DNA of 7,838 nucleotides from Methanosarcina sp. Its GTDB lineage: Archaea; Halobacteriota; Methanosarcinia; Methanosarcinales; Methanosarcinaceae. Positions within the stretch are counted from its first letter, which is position 1. Each line of letters starts with the position of its first letter. This document shows, piece by piece, positions 1 through 4,253 of the stretch. The stretch lies in NCBI GenBank assembly GCA_003157235.1, contig PMJC01000169.1, positions 1 through 7,838 of the forward strand, given 5' to 3'. Below the pieces are notes generated by a model. That model was not told where the DNA came from and made no database searches. It saw nothing but the letters and a program-made list of their open reading frames with translations. Made by a program: the position numbers and the translations under genes.

Positions 1-1734
1 TACTTGGTTGTAATAATCCATGGCTTCTGAATCTATAGTCATTGAAAATAGTGACATTCGTGAGAAAAAGTCATATAACTTTTTAGTTCTGACCTCACAT
101 TTACTCCTTTCCTCAACATCCTCTGGTGTTCTCACACGTGGTAAACGTTCCTCTAAGTCGTATGTAGGCGCCGCAAAAAGAAATCTAAATCCATATCCAC
201 TGTCAAAATCAGGAATCGTCATACTACGCTTATATTTTACGAATGTCGTACCATAAAGTTTAGTGACAAATGGCTCTCTTATCAGGTAAGTTTTAGGCTC
301 TCTTTTTCCTCCTGATGCTAGCCTTTTTTCATGACTTTTGCAGTCGTAAATTTTGCATTCAAATTCAAAGTATCCAGAATTGTATTTTTGATTCATTTTC
401 TGGAACAATGTACTTACTTCGTCGTACACCATAGGTTGCACAGAATTAAGCGACAGTCCTTCAACATAAGCTTCCATTGAAGGATCTGTGTCTGTCAATT
501 GTTCTGGCATTGCATACGATAAGAGTTCAACAATAAAATCTATGATTGTGGATTTTCTCGAAATGGAAGAAATTCCTATAAATTGGGTCCACAAATTAGT
601 GAAAACTCCATTAACGGTAGTTGAAAGATCAACAACAGGTTTTCTTTGTGTACAAGAAGAAAGTAAGTAGAACGCGCCTAAGATTTTGTATTCTTTATAT
701 CCATCAGTCATTCTGTCAAGATATTTAACAACTTGAACAATGAAATGATCATCGGGTAAGTTAATAGTTAAATGCCTAGCAGCAAAACCTTTTTTTAATA
801 ATTCAATTTCTTCAAAAGTCATTTCTTTAAGTTCTTCTATATCCTCTGTGTTGGTAATGAAACCATTTTTTCCGGTATAAACTTCAGTTAAACCTCTTAT
901 CACTTTTTCAAGAGCATATTTTCCACACCTATCCCATTTTTTGTTGTAAAGTTTTGAATTTCTGTAAATTCGATCTATTTGCTCTTTGTTTTGAGTGTAG
1001 AATGCCAATATTCCACAGTATGCTAACTCCGCTTCAGAATGTGATGGGTAATCAGTAATATCTCCTGCATCTAATTTTCTAAATTTGTCTCCATTTCGTG
1101 CAGAACTTGCTAATTTCACTATGCCTTCATCATCCATTATTGGAGACGTGATCTTATTACTGTTGTTAGTAGTCTCATGTCCTTCAAACCACAGTTGATA
1201 ATAAATATCTATACAGTCTTGAGCTTCATTCACAGTTTTGGGAGTTTCGGCTATATGATCTCCTGTAATTGCAAAGAATCGATTGTCGCAGTACATTTCG
1301 TGATTCCACTTTTTTCGGCCTGCTTTCGGCATAATCCCTTTACAGAAAATATGTACTCCGTCTCCTGACTGCGAAAATTCTGCATATGAATTGAAGTCTT
1401 GGATTTCAGATAAAATCCCATTGTCCCATTCTTTGGATGTGCATCCCTCTACTGAGGAAATAGAATTATGCAACACATGATCCAAGTCGATTGCTACGAG
1501 TCCTGTTTCTTTGGTCAAAACAAACCCTAATCCTGCATAGATAGAAGAATCATACGATATGAATGCCAGTTCATAAGTGGTCCAAGTCTCAGATTTTGTG
1601 GCGTCAGCTTTTTTGCCATTAACTTGATAAGGAACTTTAGTTAACCTCCCATCTCTCTTTTCTAGTTTCCACAGGACCCAATTAGGAATATCTTTCATTT
1701 CCTGGGGAATATTTTCAGGATGAAAAGTTGGCAT
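1..1734 (-). CDS. Primase-polymerase (archaeo-eukaryotic primase type) fused to a P-loop ATPase, 3' end beyond window
   Basis: This is an uninterrupted frame of 578 codons that starts at ATG 1734 and is still open at the left edge. Seen: residues about 1-160 resemble the AEP/PrimPol fold, with VAIDLDH (D83, D85; metal-binding DxD), SQSGDGVHIF (H128; the S-G-x-G-x-H motif) and RFFAITGDH (152-160). Residues about 199-280 match the helical bundle that follows this polymerase in NrS-1-like phage and plasmid replicases (NGDKFRKL, YPSHSEAEL, LYNKKWDR, YALEKVI). Residues 387-396 (GISSISRKST) are a variant P-loop. PMVYDE (434-439) is a Walker B-like strand with D438-E439, and GYGFRFLF carries R517 as a possible arginine finger, as in DUF3987-type helicases. 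Known of the family: such proteins make primers and replicate plasmids or viruses. Inferred: it is the replicase of an integrated element. The start is fixed by a strong Shine-Dalgarno site and by homology from residue 1. It overlaps the upstream cysteine-rich mini-gene by 20 bases. Confidence 0.92.
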   Translation of the reverse strand, partial: MPTFHPENIPQEMKDIPNWVLWKLEKRDGRLTKVPYQVNGKKADATKSETWTTYELAFISYDSSIYAGLGFVLTKETGLVAIDLDHVLHNSISSVEGCTSKEWDNGILSEIQDFNSYAEFSQSGDGVHIFCKGIMPKAGRKKWNHEMYCDNRFFAITGDHIAETPKTVNEAQDCIDIYYQLWFEGHETTNNSNKITSPIMDDEGIVKLASSARNGDKFRKLDAGDITDYPSHSEAELAYCGILAFYTQNKEQIDRIYRNSKLYNKKWDRCGKYALEKVIRGLTEVYTGKNGFITNTEDIEELKEMTFEEIELLKKGFAARHLTINLPDDHFIVQVVKYLDRMTDGYKEYKILGAFYLLSSCTQRKPVVDLSTTVNGVFTNLWTQFIGISSISRKSTIIDFIVELLSYAMPEQLTDTDPSMEAYVEGLSLNSVQPMVYDEVSTLFQKMNQKYNSGYFEFECKIYDCKSHEKRLASGGKREPKTYLIREPFVTKLYGTTFVKYKRSMTIPDFDSGYGFRFLFAAPTYDLEERLPRVRTPEDVEERSKCEVRTKKLYDFFSRMSLFSMTIDSEAMDYYNQV

Positions 1735-1864
1735 GTTCTCCCCTCCTAAAAGCCATTAAAGAGAGATTCGAATTTTCCCGAGCTTCGCAACATTCAGAGC
1801 AGAGTTTTATCCTGCAGGCAGAAGGCTGTTTTTTACAGGGTTTGATGAAGGTTCGGGCAGTCAT
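1715..1864 (-). CDS. Small cysteine-rich protein (49 aa) overlapping the primase start
   Basis: This frame runs from ATG 1864 to TGA 1715-1717. The product is basic and cysteine-rich: C10, C17, C22, C25 and C26, with the core KLCSECCEARE. The cysteine spacing could form a small metal-binding knuckle, but there is no classical zinc-ribbon pair of CxxC motifs. I do not recognise a family. Support for it being a gene: GAGGTG (minus strand, 1872-1877) sits seven bases before the ATG, close to the ideal archaeal Shine-Dalgarno; a TATA-like box lies about 45 bases upstream; and the frame overlaps the primase start by 20 bases, as in coupled gene pairs. Against: it is short, and its end is constrained by the primase frame and its ribosome binding site. 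Alternatively it is a leader peptide controlling primase translation. Confidence 0.5.
   Translation of the reverse strand: MTARTFIKPCKKQPSACRIKLCSECCEARENSNLSLMAFRRGEHANFSS
1741..1747 (-). promoter_or_regulatory. Strong ribosome binding site of the primase gene
   Basis: The minus strand reads AGGAGGG, six bases before ATG 1734. It lies inside the 3' part of the overlapping mini-gene, so translation of the two frames may be coupled. Confidence 0.8.
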
Positions 1865-1871
1865 TTAGAAC

Positions 1872-1877
1872 CACCTC
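1872..1877 (-). promoter_or_regulatory. Ribosome binding site of the cysteine-rich mini-gene
   Basis: The minus strand reads GAGGTG, seven bases before ATG 1864. It matches the GGAGGTGA complement of archaeal 16S rRNA and is the main reason for calling the mini-gene. Confidence 0.55.
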
Positions 1878-1906
1878 ATCCTTGAAAACGCAGAATGTGG
1901 AATCCA

Positions 1907-1913
1907 TTTATAA
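1907..1913 (-). promoter_or_regulatory. Candidate TATA box for the mini-gene/primase pair
   Basis: The minus strand reads TTATAAA. Transcription starting about 25 bases downstream would give a leader of roughly 20 bases that just includes the GAGGTG site. A second possible box (TTATATA, minus strand, 2011-2017) would give a leader of about 120 bases. Position and sequence are the only evidence. Confidence 0.35.
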
Positions 1914-2095
1914 GTCAGTAACCAGTTTACTTTAGTGAAAACTTTGTAAATAATAAATTTGTTGCAGCAATCTAGATCGAGCTGAATTTGTTTTCCTTTC
2001 ATCCAGACACTATATAAGATATACAAATTTGTGCAGGAGAACTCAATTGGGTTGAATGGCATGTTTTCAACTCCCGTAATGGCAAAAAGAAGAGA

Positions 2096-2184
2096 GAATC
2101 ATGTACAGAAGGATTAATCTAAGGTAAAGTGATATTACTTACAGTAAGACTTTTCTAGTTGGTTTACTTTCCTTTGCATGATTC
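2096..2184. repeat. Nested inverted repeats
   Basis: GAATCATG (2096-2103) and CATGATTC (2177-2184) are perfect 8-base inverted arms 73 bases apart. Between them lies the palindrome CTTAC-A-GTAAG (2138-2148). The segment sits between the 57-residue gene and the replicase pair, where a replication origin or a regulatory site would be plausible. Function is inference. Confidence 0.5.
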
Positions 2185-2202
2185 AGGGTACCTTAATACC
2201 CT
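2185..2202 (-). repeat. Small hairpin at the end of the 57-aa gene
   Basis: AGGGTA and TACCCT form a 6-bp stem around the loop CCTTAA, overlapping the TAG stop at 2201-2203. No T-tract follows on the minus strand, so it is not a clear terminator. It could stabilise the mRNA end. Confidence 0.35.
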
Positions 2203-2374
2203 ACTTCTCTTTTTGAAGCTCTTTCACTCCTGCGTTTTTCAAAATTCTGACTGCTATTGCTCTTTCTAATGGGTCGATGCTTTTCCTCATGTGGTCTAAA
2301 ATTTCAGGGTGTTTAGTGCAGGTTTGTTTTGCCCATGGGATAAATGATATATCATTTGATGTCATCATATTCAT
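2201..2374 (-). CDS. Small conserved-looking protein, 57 aa, function unknown
   Basis: The frame starts at ATG 2374 and ends at TAG 2201-2203. The product is soluble and mostly helical in appearance: an N-terminal SFIPWAKQTC segment, then KHPEILDHM, then a charged amphipathic helix (LERAIAVRILKNAGVKEL) and a lysine-rich end. There is no membrane segment or signal peptide, and I do not recognise the family. Support for it being real: GAGGTG (minus strand, 2380-2385) lies five bases before the ATG, and the gene begins only 16 bases after the stop of the AbrB-like gene, so the two are probably one transcript. In-frame ATGs at codons 3 and 4 are alternative starts, but the ribosome binding site fits the first. 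The compact helical protein could be a partner of the AbrB-like protein, for example in a toxin-antitoxin-like or regulatory pair. That is inference from neighbourhood only. Confidence 0.7.
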   Translation of the reverse strand: MNMMTSNDISFIPWAKQTCTKHPEILDHMRKSIDPLERAIAVRILKNAGVKELQKEK

Positions 2375-2379
2375 GCCAG

Positions 2380-2385
2380 CACCTC
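2380..2385 (-). promoter_or_regulatory. Ribosome binding site of the 57-aa gene
   Basis: The minus strand reads GAGGTG with a five-base spacer to ATG 2374, inside the 16-base gap after the AbrB-like gene. It sets the start of the small gene. Confidence 0.7.
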
Positions 2386-2390
2386 TTCTT

Positions 2391-2627
2391 TTAGTTGGTT
2401 GGTGTTGCGCCCTCGGTTCCTTCAGAGTCTTGGCGGGCCTGCAGAACCGAGGTTATTCTTAAGCTATGGTCATTTAGCATTTCTATTTTCAAGGAATCTC
2501 CCTGACCTATATTAAAATTTTTGATCCAATAAACAGGGATAGGAACTAAAAAAGAATATCCGACTTTTTGAATTTTCCTTTTTCCAAAATTAAAATTTAT
2601 TTTGATCACCATCACAGAATATATCAT
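2391..2627 (-). CDS. AbrB/SpoVT (MazE-like) swapped-hairpin DNA-binding protein, 78 aa
   Basis: Seen: residues about 17-62 carry the pattern of the AbrB/MazE/SpoVT fold: KRKIQKVGYS, then LVPIPVYWIKNFNI, the conserved GQGDSLKIEM turn, and HSLRITS. Known of the family: these small proteins dimerise through interleaved hairpins and act as transcription factors or antitoxins, usually autoregulated. The frame is open up to TTG 2708, but the residues encoded before 2627 are outside the domain, so I chose ATG 2627; ATG 2612 is also possible. No clear Shine-Dalgarno precedes either. AACTATACC (minus strand, 2671-2679) is a possible TATA element. The C-terminal tail (about 63-78, ending GATPTN) is polar and encoded by an unusually G+C-rich inverted repeat. 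The 57-aa gene follows after 16 bases. A likely job is control of this element's genes, including the divergent 407-aa gene. Confidence 0.72.
   Translation of the reverse strand: MIYSVMVIKINFNFGKRKIQKVGYSFLVPIPVYWIKNFNIGQGDSLKIEMLNDHSLRITSVLQARQDSEGTEGATPTN
2411..2452. repeat. G+C-rich inverted repeat inside the 3' end of the AbrB-like gene
   Basis: CCTCGGTTC (2411-2419) and GAACCGAGG (2444-2452) are perfect 9-base arms around a 24-base loop. Of the 42 bases, 27 are G or C, in otherwise A+T-rich DNA. It could be an RNA hairpin between the two cistrons, a protein-binding site, or the trace of an inserted short repeat. Confidence 0.6.
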
Positions 2628-2695
2628 TTTTCTACTTAAGGATAGATACTGTTTTTTTTCAAAACAATACGGTATAGTTATTTTCAAAAATGATA

Positions 2696-2723
2696 TCAAT
2701 ACACTCAATAAAATGTATCAATA
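2696..2723. promoter_or_regulatory. Candidate operator: three TCAATA elements in the divergent control region
   Basis: TCAATA occurs at 2696-2701, 2705-2710 and 2718-2723. The outer two are part of a 9-base direct repeat TATCAATAC (2694-2702 and 2716-2724) repeated every 22 bases, about two helical turns. It lies just upstream of the plus-strand gene's likely promoter and within the 133-base gap between two divergent genes for putative DNA-binding proteins. Confidence 0.4.
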
Positions 2724-2730
2724 CTTAATT

Positions 2731-2737
2731 TTTAATA
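2731..2737 (+). promoter_or_regulatory. Candidate TATA box of the 407-aa gene
   Basis: TTTAATA lies 24-30 bases before ATG 2761. With the usual archaeal spacing, transcription would begin at or next to the ATG. No Shine-Dalgarno is seen, so the mRNA may be leaderless. Confidence 0.35.
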
Positions 2738-2760
2738 CGATTTAGTTTATCCTATGATAT

Positions 2761-3984
2761 ATGCAAAGGAATCAGGGAGATCACTTAAAATGGAATGAGG
2801 TTAAAGCTGGAATAATTGAATTCATTATTCGTAGTGATGGAGCTGTTTCAGAGCCAGATATAAGAAAATTTTTGGCACGGGAATATGAGATAAAAAATCT
2901 AGGGACTTTAAAGAAGCACCTGAAAGATTTGCAATATCGTCCATACTCATGTATAGTAAAAAGTCAGGGCAAGTCAGGACTTGCTAACAAGTGGGATATT
3001 AAAAAAATTGAACATTTAAAAAATATAAGAATTCATTTTCCCGAGATGCGATTAAATAGATATAAAAAATCTTTAAATATAATTATCGTGGGACGCAGTT
3101 TTAACTCAAAAACTCCTAATGCCAATAGATTTCGTATTCAGTTGCTTATATCGGTATCCTTTTTTGATATGTGCTTAAAAAGCGAGATTGAAACAATATA
3201 TACCAAAGCTGATGAAATTCGTAAGTTATCTAGAAATGCCAGTATCTGGAGATCCTTAGGATCTGCCAAAAACCAGACGAATAAACTCTACACTGAATTC
3301 ATGAAAAGGATCTTGACAAACCCAAATATTTGGCTGGATGTTTATAATGAATGCATAAACGACTCGCTGAAATCAAAGATTTGTCAAACATCTCTAAAAT
3401 TTTCTGTAGATATTGAAATATCGGAAGAAGCGTTTCAGAAAATGGTAGAAGAAGCAATGATAATACAAAACGACGAAATATCACCAGAACGACTATACAC
3501 AGCAATGATAAAAGAGATATCTATTAGAATGTCATGTGAAATAATAGGTCAGAAAATGTTTAAAGAATTGCGTCTCGAGTTACTGGAAACACCTAACAAA
3601 AAACTAGTGGAACAATTGGCAAATATGTTAGCAAAAATGTCTGAAAAGATATTTAACAGAATCTTAGTGAAAGAAAATTGGGAAGAGATATATCATGAAA
3701 TACTACAAATAATATCTGTTAAGAACATAAATCAATTAATAGGTCTTGAGATAATTTTTGACCACTTCGTTCAGAGAGATATTCTAGACGATACTTTTTC
3801 CAACGTGGAAAAAAAATTCGTGCTTGAAGAGCGCAAATATTTAGAGAGAGTGATTACGGAGCTGGACAAAAATCTGACGCCTGCAGTAATAGATTACAAT
3901 AATTTTCTGGATGATTTCTTCGAAAAATATAGGGACAAAAATAAGGATTCCATAAAAATATTGTCCCGTGAAGATTATATATAA
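2761..3984 (+). CDS. Winged-helix-like DNA-binding protein with a long helical C-terminal region, 407 aa, function unknown
   Basis: Seen: residues about 8-85 look like a winged helix. There is a first helix (WNEVKAGIIEFIIRSDGAVS), a second (EPDIRKFLAREY), a recognition-type helix (NLGTLKKHLKDLQY) and a wing (IVKSQGKSGLANKWDI). The rest is charged and probably all-helical, with no recognised catalytic motif, membrane segment or signal peptide. A possible coiled-coil stretch lies at about 350-370 (VEKKFVLEERKYLERVI). I do not recognise a family beyond the N-terminal fold. The start is the first ATG of the frame. An ATG at 2790 with a better upstream site is in the wrong frame, so leaderless translation from 2761 is likely. 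It is transcribed away from the AbrB-like/replicase module across a shared 133-base gap containing repeated TCAATA elements. It could be a regulator or a partition/replication accessory protein of the same element. Codon use is A+T-rich like its surroundings. Confidence 0.85.
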   Translation: MQRNQGDHLKWNEVKAGIIEFIIRSDGAVSEPDIRKFLAREYEIKNLGTLKKHLKDLQYRPYSCIVKSQGKSGLANKWDIKKIEHLKNIRIHFPEMRLNRYKKSLNIIIVGRSFNSKTPNANRFRIQLLISVSFFDMCLKSEIETIYTKADEIRKLSRNASIWRSLGSAKNQTNKLYTEFMKRILTNPNIWLDVYNECINDSLKSKICQTSLKFSVDIEISEEAFQKMVEEAMIIQNDEISPERLYTAMIKEISIRMSCEIIGQKMFKELRLELLETPNKKLVEQLANMLAKMSEKIFNRILVKENWEEIYHEILQIISVKNINQLIGLEIIFDHFVQRDILDDTFSNVEKKFVLEERKYLERVITELDKNLTPAVIDYNNFLDDFFEKYRDKNKDSIKILSREDYI

Positions 3985-4253
3985 ATCCTTTCCAGCTTTG
4001 ATTACGTGTAGTTGACAGAGGATATATTCATTCCAAAGCTAGTATCTAAAACTGTAGAATTTAGGAGATTATGTAAGTTCAATGAAGATTTTGATTTATA
4101 AAATTATATGTTAAGTTCCAACAATAAATACTTAATATTTTAATTTTCGTTAAATATAACATTTCTCTGCGCTCAGTTTCAATCTTCATAATGTATATTA
4201 GTAACTTAAATCTGATATACGATGCCTCATCGGAGAAAAGCCGAATTTCAATG
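3985..4253. other. Intergenic stretch between convergent gene and pseudogene
   Basis: Very A+T-rich and without a credible gene. AGCTTTG (3994-4000) and CAAAGCT (4034-4040) form a loose 7-base inverted repeat 33 bases apart, just past the stop of the 407-aa gene. It is too weak to call a terminator. A 60-codon minus-strand frame here (GTG 4261) has no supporting feature. Confidence 0.5.

Larger units (their letters stand above)
1865..2200. other. Stretch without a firm gene, upstream of the replicase pair
   Basis: It holds the candidate promoters, nested inverted repeats (2096-2184) and a 65-codon minus-strand frame (2062 to 1865). That frame has an ATG and a GGGAG ribosome-binding-like site, and its start (MPFNPIEF) resembles the primase start (MPTFHPEN). 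It ends directly against the ATG of the mini-gene (TAA then ATG). The rest of this frame shows no recognisable domain and contains both TATA-like boxes, so I treat it as a possible relic rather than a gene. Confidence 0.4.

Noticed and set aside
20..1368. Plus-strand frames of 60-78 codons at 20-256, 488-670 and 1177-1368
   Set aside because: All lie opposite the continuous minus-strand primase frame, which has clear motifs. They have no recognisable domain.
2277..2462. Plus-strand frame of 61 codons
   Set aside because: It lies opposite the 57-aa gene and the tail of the AbrB-like gene, both of which have better start sites and, for AbrB, a known fold.
3299..3505. Minus-strand frame of 68 codons
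   Set aside because: It is the antisense shadow of the 407-aa gene; its hydrophobic composition follows from A+T-rich coding DNA on the other strand.
2701..4253. CRISPR-like or dispersed repeats in the A+T-rich stretches
   Set aside because: No regularly spaced repeat-spacer pattern was found. The only regular DNA repeat in the window is the 135-bp TPR-coding array.
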